Assembly (NCBI GenBank): GCA_902774155.1
Contig: CACYHF010000020.1
Coordinates: 1 to 50,581, forward strand
Source of the DNA: an uncultured Bacteroidia bacterium
GTDB lineage: Bacteria; Bacteroidota; Bacteroidia; Bacteroidales; UBA932
DNA: 50,581 bases
Direction: 5' to 3'
Made by a program: the position numbers and the translations under genes. Below, piece after piece: positions 34,393-43,776 of this stretch; positions within the stretch are counted from its first letter, which is position 1; every line of letters starts with the position of its first letter. The notes beneath the pieces are model-generated. The model made no database searches. It worked only from the letters and a program-made list of their open reading frames with translations, and was not told the DNA's origin.

Positions 34393-35622
34393 ATGAAAGA
34401 AAGGAATCTTCATACCATCCTGGACGGCTTCCAGAAAATGGAGCTTCAAGACCTGGGAAACATCCTGGGAAACGATTTGAGCCCCCGCCTCAGGAAGTCC
34501 CAGTTGGTGGACCAGCTCCACACTTACCTGCGTGCAGAACCGCGCAGATGGATGTCGCATCTGATGGAAAGGGACGTCCGCCTGCTTCGGGAACTGGTGC
34601 ACGCCGGACCGGAGAAGGTTCAGTATCAGGATTTCGCAGACTATCCGTCCCTTCTGGAGGTAACGGGTTTGGTGGAATATGACGATTCCGACGAACATTA
34701 CCACAAAGTATGGATCAGTCGCGAACTGTATGAGATTGTGGCGCCGGAGGTGGAAAAAGTAATCGGAAGCGGAGAGAAGAGCGGGCAGTTTGAGGTAGAG
34801 CGCATCGGCCTGGGTTATCTGAACCTGTACGGCATCCTCCCCACCGACCATTTCGTGAACCTGATGATGGACTGGTATGAACAGGTACACGGGGCCGATT
34901 TCCACCGCCTGTCCAATATGTTGCGCCAGAGCCCGCTGGTCAAGATGTACCGCTATAATGACAGTTGGGGAGACTATGTATGTTCTCCCTGCGTAGACAA
35001 CGTGGACGAGATATTTTCTTTACGGGAACAACTGAATCAGCGCGGACTCAAGCCCTTTACTTCGGCCGATGCCCGCGAAGCCGGGGCCGGAGCTCCCTAT
35101 TTCACGGTGGGCATGAAAACGCCGGAGGGTATGCGTCTGGAACAGATGTACCGCCGTCTGGGCTATGAGGGATACGAACTGGTGAAGGCCGCACACGACA
35201 CCTGGATGGAAGCACAGTACACGGCCGGGCAAAACGACGCGCTTTTCCAGCCGCTGGTGGACAGTCCGCTGTATCCCGAACTGGATGACAACAGCTGGCT
35301 CACCTGTTGCCAGATTGTATCCGATTATGCGGACAGCGTGCCCAAGTGGTTCCTGTGTGGCCGCAACGCCAGGGATACCGGCCTGTGCAAGGCCGATTGG
35401 GAGGCCTGGAAGACGCTTCCGGAATCCCATAACGAAGAGGAGAAGGAAGATTATCCGCACTGGAGTATGCCCGAACCCACCATCTCCGACGGCTATGCCA
35501 AGGAACTTTCCGCGCAGGAGTTTCCCCTGGGCTTTGCCATTCCTCATGTGGCCCCAGAAGACCCCTGCCCCTGCGGAAGCGGCCTTCGTTACTGCCGCTG
35601 TCACGGCAAATTCCTTTCCTGA
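34393..35622 (+). CDS. SEC-C motif protein, unknown function
   Basis: 409 residues, soluble. The only motif recognised is a C-terminal SEC-C-type zinc site, DPCPCGSGLRYCRCHGKFLS, in which the last Cys pair of the usual CxCGSGxKYKxCC reads CRCH, so it is a variant with the second ligand as His (known in other SEC-C proteins). The long N-terminal part has helical stretches and is Asp/Glu- and Trp/Tyr-rich, with no domain I can name. SEC-C modules bind SecB-like or ribosome-related partners in some proteins. It has its own promoter and is followed by trmO after 1 base. Confidence 0.7.
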   Translation: MKERNLHTILDGFQKMELQDLGNILGNDLSPRLRKSQLVDQLHTYLRAEPRRWMSHLMERDVRLLRELVHAGPEKVQYQDFADYPSLLEVTGLVEYDDSDEHYHKVWISRELYEIVAPEVEKVIGSGEKSGQFEVERIGLGYLNLYGILPTDHFVNLMMDWYEQVHGADFHRLSNMLRQSPLVKMYRYNDSWGDYVCSPCVDNVDEIFSLREQLNQRGLKPFTSADAREAGAGAPYFTVGMKTPEGMRLEQMYRRLGYEGYELVKAAHDTWMEAQYTAGQNDALFQPLVDSPLYPELDDNSWLTCCQIVSDYADSVPKWFLCGRNARDTGLCKADWEAWKTLPESHNEEEKEDYPHWSMPEPTISDGYAKELSAQEFPLGFAIPHVAPEDPCPCGSGLRYCRCHGKFLS

Positions 35623-35623
35623 G

Positions 35624-36319
35624 ATGGCAACGGACGAACTACTGCTGCAGCCTGTGGCGTATTATAAGGGGCCGTTCGGCTCCAAGTTCGGCATACCCCG
35701 CCAAAGCTCCCTTTCTCCGGAAATCCGGGGCCGCATTGTCTTCTGCCAGCCTTTCCGGGTGCAGGAGGCCCTGCGGGGATTGGAGGGATTCAGCCACATC
35801 TGGCTCATTTGGGGTTTTTCGGCCAACCGGCCCACCAGGCAGGCCTGGCAACCCACCGTACGTCCCCCCAGGCTGGGCGGAAACACGGCCCTGGGTGTAT
35901 GGGCCACGCGTTCTCCTTTCCGTCCCAACCCGCTGGGTTTATCCAGCGTGGTGCTGGAAGGCGTGGAAAACGGCGAATTGTTGGTACGAGGGGCCGATCT
36001 GATGGACGGAACGCCCATCTACGACATCAAACCCTATGTGTCCTATGCCGACAGCCATCCGGAGGCGCAATGCGGGTTCGCCGCCGAAGCGCCGGAGCAG
36101 AAACTGGCCGTAGTGATTCCGGAGGATTTTCCCATTTCAGCAGACCGGAGGACGGCACTGGAACAGGTGCTGGCCCTGGATCCCCGCCCTGCTTACCATG
36201 ACAACCCCAATAGGGAATACGTCATGCCCTTTGATGGGGCCGACGTACATTTCCGGGTGCAGGACGGCGTCCTGTTTGTGACAGGGCTTACTTCTCTGCG
36301 CGGAACTGGGAAGGCGTGA
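35624..36319 (+). CDS. trmO: tRNA (t6A37) N6-methyltransferase
   Basis: 231 residues. The start at 35624 lies 1 base after the SEC-C gene and begins the family's N-terminal beta-barrel (LQPVAYYKGPFGSKFGIPRQ). Further blocks are FSHIWLIWGF, GVWATRSPFRPNPLGLSSV with the SAM-site Arg residues, and DLMDGTPIYDIKPYV. TrmO methylates N6-threonylcarbamoyladenosine at position 37 of threonine tRNA. Its 3' end overlaps the convergent AraC-family gene by 32 bases. Confidence 0.92.
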   Translation: MATDELLLQPVAYYKGPFGSKFGIPRQSSLSPEIRGRIVFCQPFRVQEALRGLEGFSHIWLIWGFSANRPTRQAWQPTVRPPRLGGNTALGVWATRSPFRPNPLGLSSVVLEGVENGELLVRGADLMDGTPIYDIKPYVSYADSHPEAQCGFAAEAPEQKLAVVIPEDFPISADRRTALEQVLALDPRPAYHDNPNREYVMPFDGADVHFRVQDGVLFVTGLTSLRGTGKA

Positions 36320-37049
36320 GGCCGGTCTTTTTCTTGAAGAATCGGGAGAAGTAGGACTGGTCTTCCAGGCCGGAACGGATGGCTACGTCCACAATGGGAA
36401 TGCTGGGGTCTTTCAGCAGTTTCTTGGCCAGGTTCAGGCGGGCGATCTCAATCCAATCAATGGCGGTACGGTGGGTGTGAGCCTTGACGGTTTTGTTCAG
36501 GTAATTGGCCGTAACATTCAGTTTATCGGCGTATTCCGAAACGGAAAGCGGTGCCTGATTGGGATCAAATACCATTTGAAGGAATCTCTCCGGCACCACG
36601 GCCATATGACCTCCGGGTCGCAATTGACCCAGAATCAAGTCCATGGCGCTTCGCAGGAAAGCCTTGTCTTTGTCATCATAGGCGGTAACCATACGATTGA
36701 CCAGGGCGCCCATAAAAACGGCATCGTCAAACCAGAAACTCTGGACAATGGGCAGGGAAGAGCGTAGCACGGGATAAGAGGCGTCTTTCAGGAAATCCAG
36801 GCTGAAAATGCCGCATACGCCGGTGCAATCCTTGAAATGGTGGACGAACATTTCCTTATTCTCCGGTACCAGAAGTAACTGTCCGGGCCCTAACAAAATC
36901 CGTTTCCCATCTATATCACAGAGCGCCTCTCCTCCGGTAAGGAAACAGAAAGAATACTGGGGAAAAAACAATGGTCTCATCTGGTAGGCCTCATGATGCA
37001 TGATGGAGGCCATGGAATGGATGCGGAAAACCGAAGATTTGTTAGACAT
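36288..37049 (-). CDS. AraC-family transcriptional regulator
   Basis: 253 residues: an N-terminal cupin-like sensing part (1-135, beta-rich, with GGEALCDIDGKRILLGPGQL) and a C-terminal double helix-turn-helix (about 155-250) with SVSEYADKLNVTANYLNKTV, IARLNLAKKLLKDPSIPIVD and the family ending QSYFSRFFKKKTGLTPSQFR. It lies 15 bases after the DUF5686 gene and so is probably cotranscribed with it. Its ligand and targets are unknown. Confidence 0.92.
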   Translation of the reverse strand: MSNKSSVFRIHSMASIMHHEAYQMRPLFFPQYSFCFLTGGEALCDIDGKRILLGPGQLLLVPENKEMFVHHFKDCTGVCGIFSLDFLKDASYPVLRSSLPIVQSFWFDDAVFMGALVNRMVTAYDDKDKAFLRSAMDLILGQLRPGGHMAVVPERFLQMVFDPNQAPLSVSEYADKLNVTANYLNKTVKAHTHRTAIDWIEIARLNLAKKLLKDPSIPIVDVAIRSGLEDQSYFSRFFKKKTGLTPSQFRAEK

Positions 37050-37064
37050 GTTATTAGTTTAAGT

Positions 37065-39548
37065 TTAGAATTCGATATCCAGGCCAACATTGACGTGGAA
37101 ATTGCCTTTGTGGTTTTCGCGGTGGGTCAAGCGCCAGAAAGCATCTACCCGGATGAGACGGAAGATGTTGGAAATACCCGCACCCACCTCTATATAGGGT
37201 ACTTTGGCGATGCTTTCCCGGTTGGTGACATTGAGCAGTTGGAAGGGGGCATTCACGCTGTTGGCGTCCGACAGGCTGCCCCAGGCCATACGGACGGTAA
37301 ATACCTCCCGCAGATCCAGCTTCTTTACGCCGGGAATCTTCCCCAGGAAGAAGCCGTTGAAGTTGTGTTCATAAAAACCCGTGAGCCAGCGGTCCGAGAC
37401 GAACTCGTAATAGTCCATGCAGGAGAAGGAGTAGCGGTCCAGGAAGAAGGTCTGGTTGCCTTCGTGCAGCTTGAGCATAGGGAAGGGGACGCTGCCCCAG
37501 ATGGCACCGCCTTCCACGTGCAGGTGGCCGAAACCGATGGCCGAGGAGGGAATATTCCAATGCAGGACGGCCGCCGCTTTGATAAAGTTGAAGTCGTCTT
37601 TGGTGATTCCCTTGATACCGGTGGTGAAATCCAGCGTGAGGGAAGGATACTTGGAATACAGATAGGTCTTGGTGAAGAAATTGCGGTTCACACGCTCGTC
37701 CGGGGCCGAGAAACGGAGTGCTAAATGCGCCTGGTTCAGGGAGAAACTCTCCTGCACCTGGCCATCGGATGTTCGGATAAAGGGTACGTTTTCGTTGCTC
37801 CAGACGCGTTGCGTATTCCACTCCAGGGAAGCATTAAGCCAGCGGGCGAATTCGTGCTCATACAGGGCGTCGAAAGAGCGCACAAGGCTTAGTTTCTGGG
37901 CCTGTGAACGGGCGAAGAGGGTGGAGAAGATGCTCTGGTTCACAAAGACGCTGCCGCCGCCGAACTGGACATAGTCTTTCTTGTAGTCCAGCGTGAGTTT
38001 CCGGGTGATTTCCCGCCCGAACATAAATTCGGCCTTGGCTTCCCCCTTGGGCTTCAAATCTTTGAATCCCAAAGCAATATAACCGCCCAAACGTACCCTC
38101 TTCGAGAATTCTTTGAGCGTGCGGCCGCCCAGCTGCATACGGAATCCCTCCCTGGGATTGTAGGCGAAAGTCTGCGGCCAGGGACCGAATTCCACTTTCC
38201 AGGGCTTCACCTCATAGTAATTGGTGCCCAACGTGCGTGAAATGGCGTAGGTCCACTTGTAGAAGCGCTGCTGTTGGATTTCATCTACCATATTGTAGAT
38301 GCCTTGCTCCCGTTCCGACAGCCTGTAGGGCCTGACTCTGTCCCAGAATTCACTGTCTCCGTGAATCACCTTACGCATCACAACGCTTTCAGTGGAGCTG
38401 AGGGCATCCGGATCCTTTACGGGCTCAAAGACCGGGGATTCATAGATCATTTGCCGGTTGGCCAAGAAGGACAGGATGCGGGACTCGTCCCTTACGGTGA
38501 CGGCGAGGTCGATGAACAGGTGCTCTTCGCCGTAGAACCAGCGTCCATCGGGCAGCCGGCGGTTCAACAGATCGATGTTGATGTGACGGATCCAGTTCAC
38601 ATTGGATTCGCCGGATAGGGCGGCGTGGACGGAACGGATGCCAAAGTCTTCCGCGTCGATCTGCATCTCACCGTCCAGCGTGGGGGAGGTAACCAGTTTC
38701 TTGGGATGGAAGCGTAGGACGTAGGTTTTTCGGCCTTTTACCTGCAGGCTGTCCACCAGGAAATAGTTGTAGTAGATATTGGAAGATGCTGCAGCCGGAT
38801 TGGGAATGACCAGATTGAAAACGCTGATGTTACTCTTGTAAAAATTGGTCTGAAGCAGATAGGAACCGGTGAACTGCCGGACGGCGTTGTCGTCTTCCAG
38901 GCCGGAGATACGGCTTGCCCGCATCACCTCCCGCCGGAAGGCCGGGTCCTGGGAATGGTATACGTCCGAAATATTCTCCGATAACAGGGCCGGAATAAAA
39001 GCTTTTCCGGTAATGGCCGAGGTGTCGGAGTACTCCCGCACAAAACCGAGATTCTTGTCCAGGGACTTGATCCGCAGCAGGTCTTCCAGATTCTGGACAT
39101 CGAACTCAATCTTCGTATAAAGCCTGGCGTTCCAGTCCGGGGCGTTGTCGGGGTCGTTGGCTTCGCGGCTCTGGTCCAGCTTGCGCAGGATGGACTTGAT
39201 GTAACGGTCGTCCGGTTTTACGCGGGCGGCTGTTAATTGCCGGGGATCCAGTTTCAGGGAGAAGTTGATTTCCGAGAAAACGTTCTGGGTTACTTTTACG
39301 GACTGGCTTTCGTAGCCGATCAGGGAAGCGGTGAGCACTTTGGCGTCCTTGTCACGCGTTTCCAGGCTGTAACGGCCGTCCAGGTCGGTGGAAATGCCGA
39401 TGGAGGTTCCGTCAAAATACACGCTTACAAAAGGAAGGGCTTCTCCCGATTCCGCGTCCCGCACGATCCCGCGTACACGCGTACTTTGGGCAGCGGCGCA
39501 AATCACCGCTCCCATCAGCAACAGGGAGAGCCATACCTTTTTAAACAT
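37065..39548 (-). CDS. DUF5686 outer-membrane protein with carboxypeptidase-like domain
   Basis: 827 residues with a signal peptide of about 20 residues (AAAQST). Residues 22-105 are a carboxypeptidase-regulatory-like beta-sandwich (RVRGIVRDAESGEALPFVSV, then STDLDGRYSLETRDKDAKV). The rest matches the DUF5686 layout: a periplasmic beta-rich part and a C-terminal outer-membrane barrel ending in the strand FHVNVGLDIEF with a terminal Phe. The family is widespread in Bacteroidetes and its function is not known; the plan recalls TonB-less receptors or assembly proteins. It precedes the AraC-family gene and follows the SDR gene by 23 bases. Confidence 0.82.
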   Translation of the reverse strand: MFKKVWLSLLLMGAVICAAAQSTRVRGIVRDAESGEALPFVSVYFDGTSIGISTDLDGRYSLETRDKDAKVLTASLIGYESQSVKVTQNVFSEINFSLKLDPRQLTAARVKPDDRYIKSILRKLDQSREANDPDNAPDWNARLYTKIEFDVQNLEDLLRIKSLDKNLGFVREYSDTSAITGKAFIPALLSENISDVYHSQDPAFRREVMRASRISGLEDDNAVRQFTGSYLLQTNFYKSNISVFNLVIPNPAAASSNIYYNYFLVDSLQVKGRKTYVLRFHPKKLVTSPTLDGEMQIDAEDFGIRSVHAALSGESNVNWIRHINIDLLNRRLPDGRWFYGEEHLFIDLAVTVRDESRILSFLANRQMIYESPVFEPVKDPDALSSTESVVMRKVIHGDSEFWDRVRPYRLSEREQGIYNMVDEIQQQRFYKWTYAISRTLGTNYYEVKPWKVEFGPWPQTFAYNPREGFRMQLGGRTLKEFSKRVRLGGYIALGFKDLKPKGEAKAEFMFGREITRKLTLDYKKDYVQFGGGSVFVNQSIFSTLFARSQAQKLSLVRSFDALYEHEFARWLNASLEWNTQRVWSNENVPFIRTSDGQVQESFSLNQAHLALRFSAPDERVNRNFFTKTYLYSKYPSLTLDFTTGIKGITKDDFNFIKAAAVLHWNIPSSAIGFGHLHVEGGAIWGSVPFPMLKLHEGNQTFFLDRYSFSCMDYYEFVSDRWLTGFYEHNFNGFFLGKIPGVKKLDLREVFTVRMAWGSLSDANSVNAPFQLLNVTNRESIAKVPYIEVGAGISNIFRLIRVDAFWRLTHRENHKGNFHVNVGLDIEF

Positions 39549-39571
39549 TCTACGAAAGTAGTAAAAAAATC

Positions 39572-40381
39572 CTAATTGTACAAACGGGATATCATGAAAA
39601 GAGCGGTTCTGGACGGGAGTATCCTTACCAGGAGGCCCACCAGTTTGTAATCCAGACGGGGAATAACGCGCACGGACATGCGTTTCCGACGCAACTGTTT
39701 TAGGATTTCCCGGCCAATGACCTCGGGCGACATGCCGCCCAACTCATCATGCTCGATTTTTCGTAAATTTCGTTCCATCCGCTCCTTGTAGGGAGAGGTG
39801 GGGTCTGATCCGGCCTGATTGATCTTGCGGGCGGCGGTAAAACCGGTGGCTACGTCGCCGGGCAGGATACTGCAGCACTGGATTCCGCTGTCCTGGAGTT
39901 CCATGGACAGCGATTGGGACAAAGACAACAAGGCTGCTTTGGCCGATGAATAAAAGCCCTGGAAGGGGAGCTGCAGCACGGCCATGACAGATGTGATGGT
40001 GATGATGCGGCCGAAGCCCTGCTTCCGGAAAACGGGCAGGCAGGCCTGGATGGATTTCAGGCTGCCGAAATAGGTGGTTTCAAACTGGGCACGGGCTTCC
40101 GATTCCAGCGTTCCTTCCACCGGGCCGAAGATGCCGTTACCGGCATTGCAGATCACGGCGTCCAGCCTTCCTTCGGCCTGGACAATGCGGGCCACGAGGG
40201 CTTCTGTGCCGGCAGCGTCGTTCACATCCAGTGCCACGGGTACAATGCCGTCCTGGGGCCGGTCAATGGTACCGCGCCGGCTGGCGGCATATACTTTCAT
40301 ACCTGCATCGGCCAGCAGATGGGCGGTGGCGGCGCCGATGCCGCTGCTGCCGCCGGTGAGCAGAACTACTTTTACTTCCAT
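39572..40381 (-). CDS. Short-chain dehydrogenase/reductase
   Basis: 269 residues of the classical SDR family: cofactor loop TGGSSGIG (9-16), CNAGNG, the catalytic Ser in ITSVMAV and YSSAK (YxxxK) with Tyr and Lys. Arg residues after the second strand (SRRGT) favour NADPH. The substrate is unknown. It overlaps the PlsC-type acyltransferase gene by 10 bases and so may act on an acyl or lipid intermediate (for example 3-keto reduction), but this is inference from place only. Confidence 0.85.
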   Translation of the reverse strand: MEVKVVLLTGGSSGIGAATAHLLADAGMKVYAASRRGTIDRPQDGIVPVALDVNDAAGTEALVARIVQAEGRLDAVICNAGNGIFGPVEGTLESEARAQFETTYFGSLKSIQACLPVFRKQGFGRIITITSVMAVLQLPFQGFYSSAKAALLSLSQSLSMELQDSGIQCCSILPGDVATGFTAARKINQAGSDPTSPYKERMERNLRKIEHDELGGMSPEVIGREILKQLRRKRMSVRVIPRLDYKLVGLLVRILPSRTALFMISRLYN

Positions 40382-41226
40382 AATTCAGAACGTTTGATAA
40401 AATGCTCCGGCAGCGGCATATCGTATACGCTGCTGCGGAGAAATGCCTTGAAATCCTCTTCCGGAATGGCATCCTGCTGCTCCACGCTGATGGTTTCGCC
40501 AATGCCGATCCGTGGCTGCTGCCCCTTTTTGTTGGCCAGCTCATGGAAAAGGCGCACAAACCGGACCCGGTAATCGATGAGCCCCAGGGAATAATAGAAC
40601 CACGAATTGCGGTCGAAGAAGCGGATGGGTACCACCGGGACGCGCGCCTTGCGGATGAGCCTGATGGCGGCATCCTGCCATTCCCTCTCCTGGAGAATCC
40701 CGCCTTTCAGGGGCTTAATGTCGGCCACGGCGCCGGAAGGGAAAAGGCAGAGGGGCTCCCCATCGCGAAGCTGGCGCAAGGCTTCCTTGATGCCGTTGAT
40801 GCTGGTGCCGGTCACCTGCCGATGTTTCACGGTGGGATTCACGGAAATGAAATTAGGAGCCAGGCCCCAGATGTACATAAGCATCTCGTTCACCATTACC
40901 TTGACTTTCTCCCGGACGTGGCCCACCAGATCCACCAGGCAGATGCCGTCGATATGGCCATACACGTGGTTGGATATCACGATGAAGGGACCTTCCGGGA
41001 AAGCCAGGTGCTCAGGATTGCCAATGCGGAAATCCAGCTCCATCTGGTCCAGGAGACGTTTGGCAAACTCGGGTCCGGGAGGAATGCCCATCTTTTCCAC
41101 CTCCTCGTGCAAGCGGTTTACATGGTGGATGCCCGTGATGCGAAGGCCCACCTTGTACAACAGTTTCCCCATTCTTCCTTTGAAGATGGGGGAGATGTCT
41201 GCTGCTTTTTCCGGGGTGAGGACCAT
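40372..41226 (-). CDS. PlsC/OlsA-type lipid acyltransferase
   Basis: 284 residues of the LPLAT family. The catalytic motif is NHVYGHIDG (86-94), HX5D as in the hemolysin-related branch rather than HX4D, and the glycerol-phosphate-type motif is CLFPSGAVADI. In Bacteroides this branch includes GlsA, which adds the second acyl chain to N-acyl glycine. The gene lies directly after the CDP-alcohol phosphatidyltransferase gene (stop at 41227 abuts) and before the SDR. It is a candidate for O-acylation of amino-acid lipids or lysophospholipids. Confidence 0.78.
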   Translation of the reverse strand: MVLTPEKAADISPIFKGRMGKLLYKVGLRITGIHHVNRLHEEVEKMGIPPGPEFAKRLLDQMELDFRIGNPEHLAFPEGPFIVISNHVYGHIDGICLVDLVGHVREKVKVMVNEMLMYIWGLAPNFISVNPTVKHRQVTGTSINGIKEALRQLRDGEPLCLFPSGAVADIKPLKGGILQEREWQDAAIRLIRKARVPVVPIRFFDRNSWFYYSLGLIDYRVRFVRLFHELANKKGQQPRIGIGETISVEQQDAIPEEDFKAFLRSSVYDMPLPEHFIKRSELWK

Positions 41227-41934
41227 CTATTCTTCCTTTTTAGGAGGGTCTATCCGGGCGAAATACTTGGCATCCCGGAAGAAACTGATCAGGTAGAATA
41301 TGATAAGGAGGAATGAGACGGCTATGGCGATGTAGTCGAACAGGCCCACCATAAACTGGTTGTGGAACAAGGTGATGGGGCGCTTCCATTCGCTGAGCCA
41401 GGGAATGAAGATGAAAGCCGTATTCACCAGGATCAGGATCAGGCGGAACTCGGTAGGTCCCAGTCCGCCGTAGGTGAGGCGCATCTCGCCTTTCAGGTGG
41501 CAGTCTATGTACACGTAGATGCTGAGCATAAAATAGCCCACCAGGGCAAACATAGCGAAGCTCATATTGACCAGGGGGCTGCAGCCCACGCCGATGAACA
41601 TAATGGTTTCATTGATCACATCTACGTTGTGGTCGATATAGAACCCGTACGTTTTGCGCTGAGCGTTTCGTACGCGGGCCAGGCTTCCGTCCATGGAATC
41701 GCCGAACCAGTTCACTACAAGGCCGAAACTGGCCAGCCACAGCCATTGCAGATTCAGGTTGGAGAGTGCATAACCCGTGGCCATTATGCAGGACCCCAGG
41801 AAACCTACGAACGTGAGCATATCAGAGGTGACCCAGGCAGGCATGCGCTGGGCCATCCAGACCAAAACTTTTTTCTCGGCCGCATTCAGGAAGGAGGTCT
41901 GAATGCGCGCGGCTTGTTTATTATTTTCACTCAT
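41227..41934 (-). CDS. CDP-alcohol phosphatidyltransferase
   Basis: 235 residues, six hydrophobic segments. The ATG at 41934 is chosen because it lies after the promoter element at 41961-41968; the frame is open upstream. The full family signature is present: D79, D82-G83, A86-R87, G97, D101 and D105 (GDSMDGSLARVRN, then YGFYIDHNVD). Members join a CDP-lipid to an alcohol such as inositol, glycerol phosphate or serine. Which alcohol is used cannot be told. It is the first gene of the lipid run. Confidence 0.88.
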   Translation of the reverse strand: MSENNKQAARIQTSFLNAAEKKVLVWMAQRMPAWVTSDMLTFVGFLGSCIMATGYALSNLNLQWLWLASFGLVVNWFGDSMDGSLARVRNAQRKTYGFYIDHNVDVINETIMFIGVGCSPLVNMSFAMFALVGYFMLSIYVYIDCHLKGEMRLTYGGLGPTEFRLILILVNTAFIFIPWLSEWKRPITLFHNQFMVGLFDYIAIAVSFLLIIFYLISFFRDAKYFARIDPPKKEE

Positions 41935-41960
41935 AGTGGGAGCTTCATTTTCAAAGGATA

Positions 41961-41968
41961 CAAAATTA
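41961..41968 (-). promoter_or_regulatory. -7 element (TAATTTTG) for the lipid gene run
   Basis: An exact TAnnTTTG match on the minus strand, 26 bases before the ATG at 41934. A divergent element for the neighbouring gene lies 32 bases away. Confidence 0.5.
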
Positions 41969-42000
41969 ATCATTATTTGGGAAGATATCCAATTTTTCCT

Positions 42001-42008
42001 TAATTTTG
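42001..42008 (+). promoter_or_regulatory. -7 element (TAATTTTG) for the DUF5715 gene, near-leaderless
   Basis: An exact match 5 bases before the ATG at 42014. Transcription should start within a few bases of the ATG. Confidence 0.5.
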
Positions 42009-42013
42009 CATAT

Positions 42014-42736
42014 ATGAAAGAACGTCTCCTGCGCATTTTTGCCTTGTTGGCCCTGCTGGTGCTGGGCACATACATATCCATCAGTGCCAGTCGCTCCCGG
42101 AAAGAGCGCCTTCTGCGTGAAGAAGAGCGGGCCTGGCTGGATCTGGGGCCCATCCAGAACCATCCCGTCCGCATCTACGACGTTCCTTTTTCCAAAGAGT
42201 TCAACGATTTGAACGATGTCCAGCTCCAGGTGGCACAGTCCGTGGGTGTTCCCCCGGTAGCCGACAGGAATGCTGCGGAACATCTGAAAACAAAACTGGT
42301 AAAACTGGAAGATACGGACACCTATGTGGTGGACTCCCTCACGCACTCCATCCCATACCTGATTCCATCGGCCAAGGAACTACTGGACCAGATCGGGCAG
42401 AATTTCCAGGATTCTTTGTCGGCCAAGGGATTGAATCCCTACAAGCTGGTTGTCACTTCCGTTTTGCGTACAGAGGCCGATGTCCGCAACCTGCGCCGAC
42501 ACAACGGCAACGCATCGGAGAACTCCACGCACCGTTACGGAACCACCTTCGACCTTTCATACTGGCGGTACGAGAAAATCCCCGAGTTCCGTGGCAGGCC
42601 ATATGAGGATGTGCCGACGGAATACCTGCGTGCTACCTTAAGCCAGGTGCTCCGGGATATCCACAAGCAGCCCGGCACCTGTTATATCAAGTACGAGCGC
42701 AAGCAGAGCTGTTTCCACATCACTGTGCGGAAGTAG
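42014..42736 (+). CDS. DUF5715 protein, M15-peptidase-like
   Basis: 240 residues. The ATG at 42014 is used because it follows the promoter element at once and begins an N-terminal signal anchor (residues 5-24). The C-terminal half has the order SVLRTEADVRNLRR, NSTHRYGTTFDLSY and CFHITV; the HxxGxxxD step and the later His are the zinc ligands of M15/D-Ala-D-Ala carboxypeptidase-type folds. The protein should lie outside the inner membrane and may act on peptidoglycan peptides, though family activity is not known to me. The 3' end overlaps the convergent N-acyltransferase gene by 17 bases. Confidence 0.7.
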   Translation: MKERLLRIFALLALLVLGTYISISASRSRKERLLREEERAWLDLGPIQNHPVRIYDVPFSKEFNDLNDVQLQVAQSVGVPPVADRNAAEHLKTKLVKLEDTDTYVVDSLTHSIPYLIPSAKELLDQIGQNFQDSLSAKGLNPYKLVVTSVLRTEADVRNLRRHNGNASENSTHRYGTTFDLSYWRYEKIPEFRGRPYEDVPTEYLRATLSQVLRDIHKQPGTCYIKYERKQSCFHITVRK

Positions 42737-43721
42737 TGTTCTTCTTGTGATTGCGTTGCAGGCGGGTTACCAGACTGCGCAGGTGGCGCCATCCCAGCTT
42801 GACGAAACTCTCGAAGTGGCGCTGGCGTTTCTCCGGATACAAATCATTGAACGTGATCAGGAGGCCTGAATCGTAGACGTCTGCGAATTCGTCGTTGATG
42901 CCGGTCCCGAAGTAAATCATGCTGGGGGACAGGTTCATGTAGGTATTTACCAGCGGGGGGATGGATACGCCGTACTTCTGGATTTGGCTTTTCAGCACCT
43001 TATAAGCTTCCTTGAAGTCCAGGCCCTTGAAATACTTGGTATAGCGGCTGGGATTCTCTACCTTTACCTCTTTGCGGATATGGATGAGCCGGCTGCCCTT
43101 TCCAAAATACTTCTTGAGGAAACACATAATGATTTCCCGGGCTTCCGTGGGATATTCCCTGTAGATGGTGGCTTTTCCGAAAAAGTATTGGACTTGTTTC
43201 TTATACAGGACACCGATGGCCGCAATGCCGTCGAAGAGGTTGTCCAGGGCATAGAGGCTCTTGGCTCCGGCCTTGGAACTCTGATACTCCAGCGAAACGA
43301 AACTCCGCCCCAGTTCCAGCGTATAAGGCAGATAATCCTTGATAAAGCGCTTGGAGAACTGGAACATATGCGAGGAGGTGAGGATGGGCTGACCGTTTCT
43401 GTCAAAAACGGCATCTGCACACAGGCAGAAACGATAACCGCCGATAATCTCCTGAGCATCCGGATCCCACAATACCAGTTGTCGATAACCGTAGGCCGGG
43501 TCTGTGTCGAATTGGTCCAGGTCGATGGGTTCACCGGTTCCGCCGCCGCCGTCGCGGAAGGCAATTTCCCGTAAGCGGCCGATTTCCCTCAGCACGTTCT
43601 GGGCATTGGGACCCACAACGTAAAGTTCGTTTCCGGCACGGTTGGTCTGCCGCAAAAAAGTGTCTTGTGTGAGCTCTGCCTTCAGGAGCTCCCTGTCTAC
43701 AGGAGGGATAACGGGTTTCAT
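42720..43721 (-). CDS. GNAT-type N-acyltransferase, OlsB/GlsB-like (hemolysin-like)
   Basis: 333 residues; ATG at 43721 is preferred to an upstream TTG at 43769. The middle (about 75-200) matches the OlsB-type acyl-ACP N-acyltransferase pattern: LVLWDPDAQEIIGGYRF, LPYTLELGRSFVS and a SLYALDNLFDGIAAI block. In Bacteroides the homologue GlsB N-acylates glycine with a 3-hydroxy fatty acid, the first step of glycine lipids; GlsA then adds a second chain. The PlsC-type gene at 40372 is a possible partner. The amino acid used here is not shown by the sequence. Confidence 0.7.
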   Translation of the reverse strand: MKPVIPPVDRELLKAELTQDTFLRQTNRAGNELYVVGPNAQNVLREIGRLREIAFRDGGGGTGEPIDLDQFDTDPAYGYRQLVLWDPDAQEIIGGYRFCLCADAVFDRNGQPILTSSHMFQFSKRFIKDYLPYTLELGRSFVSLEYQSSKAGAKSLYALDNLFDGIAAIGVLYKKQVQYFFGKATIYREYPTEAREIIMCFLKKYFGKGSRLIHIRKEVKVENPSRYTKYFKGLDFKEAYKVLKSQIQKYGVSIPPLVNTYMNLSPSMIYFGTGINDEFADVYDSGLLITFNDLYPEKRQRHFESFVKLGWRHLRSLVTRLQRNHKKNTTSAQ

Positions 43722-43776
43722 ATACGCTGATGTATATGCGAATTTAGGGCAATTTTGCGAGAAATACAAAAATTAG

